From Ulota crispa (lineage: Eukaryota > Streptophyta > Bryopsida > Orthotrichales > Orthotrichaceae), in the NCBI GenBank assembly GCA_963920765.1, contig OY987247.1, positions 248,001-312,000 on the forward strand: 64,000 nucleotides of DNA. Reading direction: 5' to 3'. Positions within the stretch are counted from its first letter, which is position 1, and every line of letters starts with the position of its first letter. This document shows, piece after piece, positions 12,487 to 21,860 of this stretch. The notes under the pieces were generated by a model. It was not told the DNA's origin. It was given only the letters and a program-made list of their open reading frames with translations, and did not search any database. The position numbers were made by a program, and so were the translations under genes.

Positions 12487-12898
12487 GGGAATTGATATGT
12501 GTACCACACCCTTCCAATTACTATACCACACCATGAGGTAAATATTAGATTTCTACCATCAAAAAGCTGAATTTGAAAATTTTGAATTCAAATTTGGACT
12601 AAGAGACCATGGTATTGTCTAGAACCATAAAAGAAGTTGCAATTCAACCACACCCAATGAATAAGTTTAGTTAGGGAGAAAATTGTTAATTTTACTTTTG
12701 TTTATAAAAAAAGATAAACTTTTTCATTGGGTGTTGTTGAATTGCAACTTTTTTTATGGTCCTAGACAATATCATGGTCTCTAAGTCCAAATTTGAATTC
12801 AAAATTCTCAAACTCAAAGTTTTGATGGTAGAGATCTAAAATTTACCTTGGGGGTGTGGTACAGTAGTTCAAAGGGTGTGGTTCACATATTAATGCCC
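12487..12898. mobile_element. 412-bp foldback element nested in CACTA copy 1
   Basis: The left end GGGAATTGATATGTGTACCA pairs with the right end TGGTTCACATATTAATGCCC, and the pairing continues almost to the centre through 'accacaccctt', 'tttgaattcaaatttggac', 'gaccatg' and 'gttgcaattcaa'. The element is one long imperfect palindrome with no coding. Both flanks contain TTAAAA. The same unit sits at the same place in copies 2 and 3, so it was aboard before the CACTA element spread. Confidence 0.7.
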
Positions 12899-13439
12899 TT
12901 AAAAAATATCCATAACTATTCAAAAATCTATAGAATTTTGATTTTGTAATTGCAAGGTTTTAATTCTGTAACTTTTCACGATTTCATGTTATTTGAAGCT
13001 ATCAAACTACGGAGGCTATTTTAACAGAATAAGGTTCTTTTTACAAAAAAACTAGCACTAAATAATAATTATTAATGAATCCAACCTTTGCCTGCAACAA
13101 TCTTTTTGAGATTTGTGAATTCCAATGAAAATTTATAAACAAAATTAAAAGGATGGAAATAAACAATTTTTTTAAAATTTCTAAACACCTTCTCGGATTT
13201 TAAATCTTATATTTTGATAAAGAGATTGAAATCCAAAAAAAATTGTTGAAGGTGAAAGTAAAATATATTTACCAACTTTTTTTAGTTCTAAGTTTTTTGA
13301 AAAAAAGTTTTTTAATGGACCAAAATAGCCTCAAAAGTCTATTGGGTTACTAAAAACATGAACATTTAATGTACAAATAGAATCATGGTTATAGTATGTG
13401 CATGTGTGTTTGCACATTTTCTAGTGGTTTTTGAGAATG

Positions 13440-13485
13440 TGGTAGAGTTGTGGAGTGTGAACTCGGTGGTGGGAGGTTCAAACCC
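13440..13485 (+). other. tRNA-like box A/box B (SINE-like relic) in CACTA copy 1
   Basis: TGGTAGAGTTG at 13440-13450 fits the polymerase III box A consensus TRGYNNARNNG, and GGTTCAAACCC at 13475-13485 fits box B GGTTCRANNCC exactly. The gap is 24 nt, a little shorter than in a tRNA gene. A GC-rich, copy-variable tail follows. Both boxes are preserved in inverted copy 2, while copy 3 has lost box A. A tRNA-derived SINE captured by the CACTA element is the simplest reading. No cloverleaf was confirmed. Confidence 0.4.
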
Positions 13486-13838
13486 CACTACCAGTAGCCC
13501 TACCTGGTGATGCAGGCAGCTGCCCAAATCATAGCTGCCTGCAAGTGCGAGTAGCTGCTCAAATCTCCGGGCAACTGCCAGGCCCTTAAAAAAATTCACT
13601 GTTTTATAAAGAAAAAAAAAATCTATGCAAAAAAAATTTAAAATTGATTAAAAGTAGAGTCAAACAACATAAAATATGTGAAAAGGAACAGAAAATCAAC
13701 AGAAAGTTAACAAAAAACTGTAAATAATCAACAAAAAATCAACAAAAAAGTACTCAAATCAACTTGATCAAATCCATAGAAAAATCAACAGTTTTTGGTT
13801 GAAATTTTGTTGATTTTGTGCTGAATTTTCTACTAGTG

Positions 13839-14431
13839 CTATCACCCTAAGAAAACTCTATGGTCAAGAATCAACCCATTCCAATAATTTTTGCTATACA
13901 ATTTGAATGAACCCCCCCTAAATCCTAAATCCTAGCGCAGGTTTAGCAAAATATGTGCTTCAAAAAATTCAACACTAACAACAACTCTAATGCATTTACA
14001 AAAAATCATGGACACACCTCATCATAGCATGAAAACCTAGCGCAAATTTCAGCCCCATCCAAACAAGTAAGTTACGGGATCAATAATGGCAACAAGTTCT
14101 GCCATATTGCCAAATGTGACCCCAAAACGGGTCACAAGTGAATAACGTTCAATTATATCCACAATATCTCCCAACTAACCCCAACTTTGCTCCTACTCTG
14201 TACTACAAGTTTCACAAACAATCCAACCTTTTTGCTATGGCATTTGAATTAATCCCCATTTCCACATAAATTAAAGTGAGATCCCAAAAGGGGTCACCAT
14301 TGAAAAGCTATCAATTAATTCTAGAAAAATTCCCACATGATACTAATCCTATCTATACAATGTACTGAAATTTTCAGAAATAACCCCCAAATTTTTGCTA
14401 TTCCATTTAAATCAACCCCCCAATAAATTAT
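13839..14431. repeat. Left part of ~165-bp satellite-like array
   Basis: About three units with the landmarks 'gggtcacc', 'ttcccacatga', 'gcaagtttcac' analogues and 'tttttgctattcca' are present. The first ~250 bases ('aaccctagcgcaggttt...catggacacacctcatcatagcatgaa') match 21.54-21.70 kb and, in reverse, 35.4-35.6 kb. The array continues at 20,074 beyond the copia insertion. Confidence 0.7.
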
Positions 14432-14709
14432 TGAAAATATAGGGAAGATAGAAGAGCAAAAGTACACATGGTATACTCAAATGTATAAGATACAAATGGA
14501 AAAGATGAGAGGGTCACTCAACCCTCTCATCTATGTACTCTTCCAACCACTCTCTATTCACCAAACCATATAAGATAACCACACTCATGGGCTGATCCTC
14601 TCTATGAGGTGCCTCCTACTACATGCTCTCTCTCCGATGCTAAGTACCCCACTTAGCATATTTCTTTTGGCCTAAAACAAACTTCTAATGCTCTATTCCA
14701 ACCTTTTCA
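14432..14709 (-). repeat. 3' LTR of copia element
   Basis: Starts TGAAAATA and ends CCTTTTCA on the plus strand. It aligns along its whole length with 19798-20073, with roughly 28 substitutions and a short indel. The RNase H reading frame stops just inside it at 14693. The purine-rich stretch expected immediately upstream on the minus strand is weak (AAAGTGAAAGTA). Confidence 0.85.
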
Positions 14710-16403
14710 TACTTTCACTTTGCGAATGGCCAAAGTCCATAATGTCCATGGCTCTCGTGAAATGCTCATGTCTATCCCTCGCTAACGCCTTTGTTATCAC
14801 ATCTGCCAACATATCCTCAGTTGGGCAATACTCCAATGTGATGCTTCCCTTCTCTATCTTCTCATTCACAAAGTGGTGTTGCACCTCGATGTGCTTTGTC
14901 CTTGCATGGTGCACCGAGTTTTTGGCAACAGCTATGGCACCTTGATTGTTACACGAGATCAAGGTGCCCTCCACGTCCTCACACCCCACATCCTCCAAAA
15001 GCTGCCTCAGCCATATGGCTTCCCTTGTGCAATGATTTGCCGCCATGTATTTTGCCTCCGTTGTGGATAAAGCCAGCGTGGATTGCTTCTTGCTACTTCA
15101 TGACACCATGCTCTCTTCAAGGCTAAATGCATATTGTGTGGTGGGCTTCCTGTTGTTGGCATCGCCAGCCTAATCTGTATCACAATATTCCATCAAACAA
15201 ATGTGCCTCCTTCCTAATTGTAATTTCACATGAGAGGTGTCTTTGAGATACTTCATGATCCTCTTCACCGCCATCCAATAACTTCATCCTGAATTGCCAT
15301 ATGCTGGCTCACCGTGCTAATGGCAAAGGCCAAATCAGCCTTTGTAGCCACTATAGCATACATCAATGATCTAACCGCTGATTTGTAAGGCACATTCACC
15401 ATCCTTGAAGCATCCGCATCATACTTTTTTATGCTAAGCTTCACCAATTTAACTTTGGTGTCCAATAAAGTGCCAATGGATTTGCAATCTTCCATGCCAA
15501 ACCGCTTCAGCACCTCCTCTACATACTTGGTTTGACTCATGGTGATGGTCCTTGCACCTCAATCTCTGGCAAACTCCACTCCAAGGCAATACTGCAACTT
15601 TTCAAAGTCTGTCATCTTGTACTGCGCCTCCAACTTGGCCTTTCATGCACCTGTAGTCTCCACGTTGCTAGAGAGAATGATCAAATCATCAACATACACA
15701 AGTACAAGCATCACATGGGCTCCTACTTATGCAAAATACAAGCTATGATCAGCCACACTCCTTTCAAAGCCAAAATCCAAAAAACTTGCATCAATCTTTT
15801 GGTACTATGCTCCTGATGCTTGTTTTAGTCCATACAAAGACTTTGTAAGCTTGCGAATTAGGTGCTTATGACCACGTTGCATAAACCCATTGGGTTGCTC
15901 TATGTATATGTCATCCTCTAAGTTGCCATTAAGGAAGGCCGTCTTCACATCCATTTAATGCATCTCTAAATTCAACAAGCTCAAAGGACCACAATGCACC
16001 GTATGGTGGTGAACTAGGCCACGGGAGCAAAAGTCTCGTTGAAGTCCACTCCTTAGACTTGAAAGAACTTCCTTCCCACCAACCTTGTCTTGTGATGCAC
16101 AATCTCTCCTATGGCATCTTTCTTGATTTTGAACAACCACTTGTATCCCATTGCCTTGCGAGATGGAGGAAGGGTGGTCAACTTCCACATGCCGTTGACA
16201 TGGAAAGAGTGGTACTCCTCCTCCATGGCTGCCTTCCACTTGCTTGCATCCCGAGACTCCAAGGCCTCTTCAAGTGTGGTGGGGTCAGGAACAAGGGCCA
16301 CATTAGCCTGATCTAAGTTGGAATATGATTGGGAAAAGATGTGGTTCTTCCACCACTTCCTCAAAGTCTTGCTTACCCTTGTGGACCGCTGCACGCCTCC
16401 CAC
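14693..16403 (-). pseudogene. copia reverse transcriptase-RNase H remnant
   Basis: Reading from 16,403 downward, the RVT_2 domain starts with 'EALESRDASKWKAAMEEEYHS' type sequence and the 'GYKWLFKIK' motif. The YVDD catalytic motif is preserved at 15686-15697, followed by 'KYVEEVLKRFGMEDCK'. The RNase H part (15046-14693) has 'HCTREAIWLRQLLEDVG' and 'SVHHARTKHIEVQHHFV', hallmarks of copia RNase H. Frameshifts and stops near 16.05, 15.95, 15.58 and 15.26 kb break the frame. The copia lineage is clear, but a working enzyme is not possible from this copy. Confidence 0.88.
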
Positions 16404-16415
16404 ATGTAGGGTACC

Positions 16416-17863
16416 TTACACTTCAGCTCTTGGAGCAATGCCTTGTGTCTTTTTCTTCTTTGTGTCCTTCTTGAGCTTGGAGCCCTCATCACCTTGGCTA
16501 ACACTTGCATCTTTCACAAGGTCACCATCTCTATCTTTAAGGAGCTGGTCCTCATTGTCTCCATCATTATCATCATCCGAGGGCATTGGAAGTATGTCCA
16601 CAACAAGGTCATCACTACTCCTACTTGGAACCAATTTCAACTCTCCATGCAACTCTCCATGCTTACAAAAAGTCACATCATAACATTGAATGATCTTTTT
16701 GGACTTTAAGCAAATCAGCCTATATGCCTTAAAGTCCTTACAATATCCTAAAAACAAACACCTTACCGCCTTTGCATCAAACTTGGTCCTTGATGTATAG
16801 AAGATCTTGGCATATGCAACACACCCAAACACCCTAATGTATGCTACCAAAGGCTTTCTCTCACTCCACGCCTTTTGTGGAATTTTGTCATCCATTACAC
16901 TAATGGGGCATCGATTACGAATGTACACCACGTTGCTCACCACCTTGGCCCAATATTCAAACTCATTTTTTGGCCATAGTTCATGCTCCTAGCTATCTTT
17001 ACAATGGTGCGATTGGCCCTCTCGGCTACTTTGTTTTGCTGCAATGTATGTAGAATTGAGGTTTGGTGCACAATACTTTGGGCCTTCAAGTAGGCCTCGA
17101 ATTGGTTAGAAGTGTACTTTTTGCTGTTGTCGAACCGCAACACTTTCATAGAGCATTCTGTTTCTTTTTCCATCAAGGCCTTGAATTTTTTGAACCGCTC
17201 AAAACACTTGCTCTTGGCTTTGAGAAGATACACTCACACCTTTCTCAAAAAATCGTTAATGAAGGTCAAGAAATACCTTGTTCCACCTAATGACGTGGTC
17301 TTCATGGAGCCACACACATCTGAATGCACAATGCCAAACACCTTGGTGGCACATGTGGCACCATCATTTAGAAAGGAGTGCTGTTGTTGTTTGCCCTCAA
17401 TGCAATCTTTATAAACATTAAGCAAACTATCACCATGGGACTTGGAAAGGTCAAGGCTACTCACCAAGCTTGGAAGAGCCCTCAAACTTTGTACATTCAA
17501 GTACTCTATGCGTTGATGCTACAAAATTAGCCCATCCTCGGTAGAAGCAGCAATTTGGGCACTCTCTCCTCCATGCACAACCTTGCACCGCAAAATGTAC
17601 AAGTTGCCCTTACGTGATGCCATGGCTTGCATGATTCCATCAAGAGACCTCACAGTACACCCAAGGCCTCTAAATTGCACATTCAACCCTCCCTCTATTA
17701 TCTTGCTTACCAAAAAGATGTTGTTTTGCAACTTGGGCACATACAATGCATTCTTGAACCAAATGCGCTTGGTGCATCCTTTAGTAAGGGTGTCTATCAA
17801 AATAGAGCCTCTCCTAAGGGCTTGGAGCACCAATTCATCACCTATAAACACTTTCTTTGCCAA
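16416..17863 (-). pseudogene. copia protease C-terminus and integrase remnant
   Basis: Segments in order from 17,863 downward are the end of protease ('NIFLVSKI'), the GAG-pre-integrase region with CxxCxxGKQ, and the integrase catalytic core. The acidic triad is visible as D in HSDVCG, D in RFDNSKKY and E in KVAERANRT. The integrase C-terminal region follows at 16943-16416 ('VFGCVAYAKIF', 'CLFLGYCKDFKAYRL'). The pieces lie in different frames, joined by stops at about 17,519 and 17,234 and a shift near 16,940. Confidence 0.85.
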
Positions 17864-17879
17864 AATGGTCTGAAAGGTG

Positions 17880-18768
17880 TCAAAATGAGCTCTTTGAGTT
17901 ACATGTGAGTGGTAGCTCTCGAATCCATGATCTAATCATCCTCCAAGCTCAATGGACCATCATGAGAGGCCATGAATGCATAGTCCTCACCACTTTCATC
18001 CGCCTTGGCTTTGTTGGCCTTCTCACCCTTGCCACTCTTGCGTTTGTAGCAATTACAAGCAAAGTGGCCCGGTTTACCACAATGGAAGCATAGAAGGGGC
18101 TCACCTTCTACCTTGCTTAAATCTCCACCACTTTTGTGGTGAGCAACCAATGCCGCATTCTGCGTGGCCACGATCTGATGCTCTTTCTTCTTTGTCACCT
18201 AATGCATCAACCGCGACGTTTCGTAGGTGAGGGTGAGTTCCTTGATATCTTTGGTCTCCATGGCTACAATCAAGTTCTCATATGAAAGTGGCAAGCTCTC
18301 CAAATTGTTCATGACAATGTCTCCTTGCGTCATGGGCACATCAAAAACTTTGAGTTGGTCTGCAAAAGCTTTCACCTTATTGATGTGTTGCAGGCGGTCA
18401 TCCGTCTCTGGCATCTTCATGGTGAAGAACTTGCGCCTCAAAAATAACACATTGGCCAAGCCTTTGGTCTTGTGGATGCCGCGTAGAGTCTTCCATGCGT
18501 CCGCAGCTCTCTTGCAAGACTTGACGTGTTGGATTTGTGCATCCACCATATGAGTGTACAAGATGCAAAATGCAGTTCTCTCACGCTTCTTGAAAGCTGA
18601 GATGACTGTGGGGTCACTCTCACTTGAAGATGCCGTCTCATTGCTCTCAACAATGTCTTAAAGATCCTTCTCATTAAGGATTATCTCTATCTTGAACTTG
18701 AACAAGGACAAGTTGTCTCCATTGAACTTGTCCACAACACGGAATATCTCACCCTCATAGGTGGCCAT
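17880..18768 (-). pseudogene. copia gag and protease active-site remnant
   Basis: Translation can start at the ATG at 18768-18766. UBN2/Retrotran_gag-type sequence follows ('KRAADAWKTLRGIHKTKG'), then a perfect CCHC zinc knuckle (CFHCGKPGHFACNC, Cx2Cx4Hx4C) near 18.1 kb. The protease active site reads DSRATTHM near 17.92 kb, where functional copia elements have DSGA(T/S), so the essential glycine is changed to arginine. In-frame stops occur at about 18,658, 18,199 and 17,932. Confidence 0.85.
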
Positions 18769-18779
18769 GGCTATAGTAT

Positions 18780-19095
18780 GTAACTCAAGGCACTCTCAAT
18801 ATCACAAAAAAATAGCAAGGGGCTAAAGTATGCAACTTAACCACCTCCCAAGCAAAACTTTAGCTCTCTCCACACACAAAAGGATAAAGTAAGCAACTCA
18901 ACCACTCTCAATGCTAGCTAGCTCCAAGACATGGAACTAAAGTATGCAACTCAACCACCTCTCAAGCAAATCTCTAGCTCTCTATGTACACAGAGGGGCT
19001 GAAGTAATCAACTCAACCACCTCCCAAACAAATCTTAGCTCTCTCTACACACAAGGGGCTGAAGTATACAATCCAACCCTCAAAGGAGCACAAAA
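18780..19095. repeat. ~62-bp tandem repeat in copia 5' untranslated region
   Basis: Five imperfect copies of a unit close to 'ggggctaaagtatgcaactc' plus 'aaccacctcccaagcaaatc' and 'tagctctctccacacacaa' lie between the gag start and the 5' LTR. It is outside any coding frame and belongs to the element, not to the host satellite. Confidence 0.7.
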
Positions 19096-19797
19096 TCTAC
19101 CCAAAATGTGAGGTTATCACTCAAACCTCACTCTCATACTCACACCTTGCAATTTCAGCCCCTTTTGAGCAAATACTATGCATCCACTTGAGCAAACAAC
19201 CTCAAGCAAGGGTAGAAATCAACTAAAGCAAGTACAAACTCACAAATCACCTCCTTGTGCTTCAAATAAGCACTTTGATGGTGCAACTCCACCATTAGCA
19301 ACTCCAGTCCTCCAAATGCTTGTGCAACACCAAATGGGCCTTTAAATAAGCTCTAAAGTAGATCAAATCTTCCAATATGATAGATCAAATCCTCCAACAA
19401 GCTCCAACAAGATCCACACCTCCACAAACTTGAATTTGGTGTTCCACCAAGCTAAGTGAGGATTAGCTACTCTTCAAGAGGCAAAACAAAATCTCCAAAG
19501 ATTTCAAAAGGCATGCAAAGAGAAGTGAAGCTCATCAAAGGTCTTCTCCCACAACAAATGCACCCCAAATCAAGAAACAAGCACAAGTAGTCCTCCAAAT
19601 GCTCCACAAATTAAGACAAGTGCTGAAGTAGCTCAAATGAAAAGCAATCTCACTACAAAAACACCCATAACATTCAAGAGTAGCTAAAGAAGTCCTCCAA
19701 GAGCACAATGTCAAATTCCAAGGGCTGATCTACCTCAAATGTAATCTCCATTCACCACAATGTACCTCCACACTCTTAGAGTGGGCCCATAACCTAC
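19096..19797 (-). other. copia untranslated leader
   Basis: No coding. It holds loosely repeated 'cctccaa', 'aagctc' and 'tccaccaag' phrases. The base run next to the 5' LTR on the minus strand reads GTAGGTTATGGGCCCACTC. A primer-binding site should lie here, but this does not match the usual initiator-Met tRNA complement (TGGTATCAGAGC), so I leave the primer unassigned. Confidence 0.5.
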
Positions 19798-20073
19798 TGA
19801 AAACATAAGGAAGATAGAGGAGCGAAGGCATACATGATATACTCAAATGTATAAGATACAAATGGAAAAGATGAGAGGGTTACTCAACCGTCTCATCTAT
19901 GTACTCTTCCAACTACTCTCCCTTCACCTAACCATATGGGATAACCACGCTCATGGGCTGATCCTTTCTATGAGGTGCCTCCTACTACATGCTCTCTTTC
20001 CAATGCTAAGTACCCCACCTAGCATATCTCCTTTAGCCTAGAGCAAACTTCTAATGCTCTATTCTACCTTTCA
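19798..20073 (-). repeat. 5' LTR of copia element
   Basis: Starts TGAAAACA and ends ACCTTTCA on the plus strand, colinear with 14432-14709. The open frame at 19847-20041 falls wholly inside the LTR and is not a gene. Confidence 0.85.
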
Positions 20074-21860
20074 ACATAAATTCCACTTAAATGAAAACTC
20101 TAAACCCAATAATGGTGACCATGATAAAGGTGTTAATTAAATCCACAAAAAATACCACATGACCTTAACAAGATCCTTACCATGTTGTGTAAGTTCTACC
20201 GGAATCCCAAACTTTTTGCTATTCCAATTGTATCAATCCTCCAATATATTCCCATTAAATAAAATCCTAAATCCGAAAGGTGTCACCATAATAAAAGTGT
20301 AAATTAAATCCACAATAATTTGCACATGACCTTTACAATATCTTTACCTAGAACTGCAAGTTTCAAGATGAACCCAATGTTTTTGCTGTGGTTTTTAAAT
20401 TAACCCCCCATTTTCGTTGAAATGAAACTGTAATCTAGAATGGGGTCACCACTCAGGAAGGATCAATTAATTCCACAAAAATTCCCACATGACCGTAACC
20501 ATACCCTTACCTTGTAGTGTAAGTTTCACCTAAATCCCACACTTTTTGCTATTCCATTTGTAAGGACCTAAACCCATTATATTCCCCTTAAATAAAAACA
20601 CTAAATCCAAAAGGGGTCACCATGATAAAAGTGTCAATTAAATCCACAGAAATTCCCACATGACTCTATAAATATCTTTACCATGTACTGCAAGTTTCAC
20701 CCAAAATTCAATCTTCATGCTACTGCTTTTGAATTAACCCACCATTTCCCTTGAAATAAAAGTGAAACCTCAAAAAGGGTCACCACTGAAAAGCTGTCAA
20801 TTAACTCTAGAAAAATTCCCACATGATCCTAACTAGATCCTTACCCTATAGTGCAAGTTCCATTGGAATCCCAAACTTTTGCTATTCCAATTGTATCAAC
20901 CCTCCATTATATTCCCCTTAAATAAAAACACTAAATCCAAAAGGGGTTGCCATGATAAAAGTGTAAATTAAATCCACAAAAATTCCCACATGACCCTAAC
21001 AATATCCTTATCCAAAATTGCAAGTTTCAAGATGAACCCAATGTTTTTGTTGTGGCTTTTGAATTAACCCTCCATTTCTGCTAAAATGAAATTCTGACCT
21101 AGAATGGGGTTACCACTCAAGAAGGATTAGTTAATTCCACAAAAATTCCCATATGATCCTAACCATACCCTTACCTTGTAGTGTAAGTTTCACCTAAATC
21201 CCAAACTTTTTGCTATTCCATTTGTAAGGCCCTAAACCCATTATATTCCCCTTAAATGAAAACACTAAATCCAAAAGGGGTCACCAGTGTCAATTAAATC
21301 CACAAAAATTCCCACATGACTCTATGAATATCCTTACCATGTTGTGCAAGTTTCACAACAAACCCAATGTTTTTGCTATGGCTTTTGAATTAACCCCTAA
21401 TTTCATTGATATGAAACTATGACTCAAAACGGAGTCACCACTTAGGAAGGGTCTACTAATTCCACAAAAATTTCCACTTAATTGTCACCCTAAGAGGACT
21501 CTGTGGTGCTAGAATCAGCCCAATCCAGTAGTTTTTGCTAATCAATTTGAATGAATTCCCCATTTTCCCTAAACCCTAGCGGAGGTTTATCAAAATTAGT
21601 GCCTCAAAGAAGTCAACACTAACAACAACTCTAATGCTTGCACATAAAATCATGGACGCACCTTATCATAGCATGAAGCCTTAGAGCAAATTTCAACCCC
21701 ATCCAAGCATGTAAAATGTGGAAAAGAATGTCCCCTTTTTTGGCCACTTTTGGAAAATGGTGGCTTGTGAAGGGGTCACCCATTGTTTAGGGTCATTTAC
21801 TTCCAGAAAAATTCCCACATAACTATCCCTGTAACAAAACCCTACGATGCAAAAAAAAGC
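20074..21860. repeat. ~165-bp satellite-like tandem array
   Basis: The landmark 'cacatga' ends at 20162, 20329, 20492, 20663, 20826, 20993, 21156 and 21319, giving periods of 163-171 bp. Units alternate between a type with 'attatattccccttaaataaaaacactaaatcc' and types with 'gaaatgaaactg' or 'gaaataaaagtg' before 'ggggtcacc', which produces a ~330-bp higher-order period. There is no coding. The last ~380 bases are a related flanking module also seen at 13.86-14.10 kb. Confidence 0.85.

Larger units (their letters stand above)
10601..13838. mobile_element. Non-autonomous CACTA element, copy 1
   Basis: The ends are CACTAGTAGAAAA (10601-10613) and TTTTCTACTAGTG (13826-13838), a perfect 13-bp terminal inverted repeat starting with the CACTA signature of the En/Spm superfamily. 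Both subterminal regions carry repeated AAATCAACAGA-type motifs, which resemble the transposase-binding subterminal repeats known in this superfamily. Inside are a 10-bp-period array, a nested foldback element and a tRNA-like GC-rich patch. No transposase coding is present, so the element depends on a partner. The flanks are ACT and CTA, not a clean 3-bp duplication. Apart from the array and the GC-rich patch it is almost identical to copies 2 and 3. Confidence 0.88.
14432..20073 (-). mobile_element. Ty1/copia LTR retrotransposon, decayed
   Basis: The element has two LTRs of ~277 bp about 90% identical by eye, internal gag and pol remnants in copia order (gag, protease, integrase, reverse transcriptase, RNase H) on the minus strand, and an insertion point inside the satellite array. 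LTRs begin TG and end CA. The sequence 'ataaatt' occurs near both ends (14423-14429 and 20076-20082), offset by two bases, so the target duplication is not clean. Many stops and several frameshifts show it cannot encode working proteins. The LTR divergence indicates an old insertion. Confidence 0.93.

Noticed and set aside
13440..13485. A functional tRNA gene
   Set aside because: Only boxes A and B fit. The spacing is short, no acceptor stem or anticodon arm could be drawn, and the 3' part is not conserved among copies.
19755..19797. Initiator-Met tRNA primer-binding site next to the copia 5' LTR
   Set aside because: The adjacent sequence does not match the standard TGGTATCAGAGC complement, and I cannot assign another tRNA from memory.
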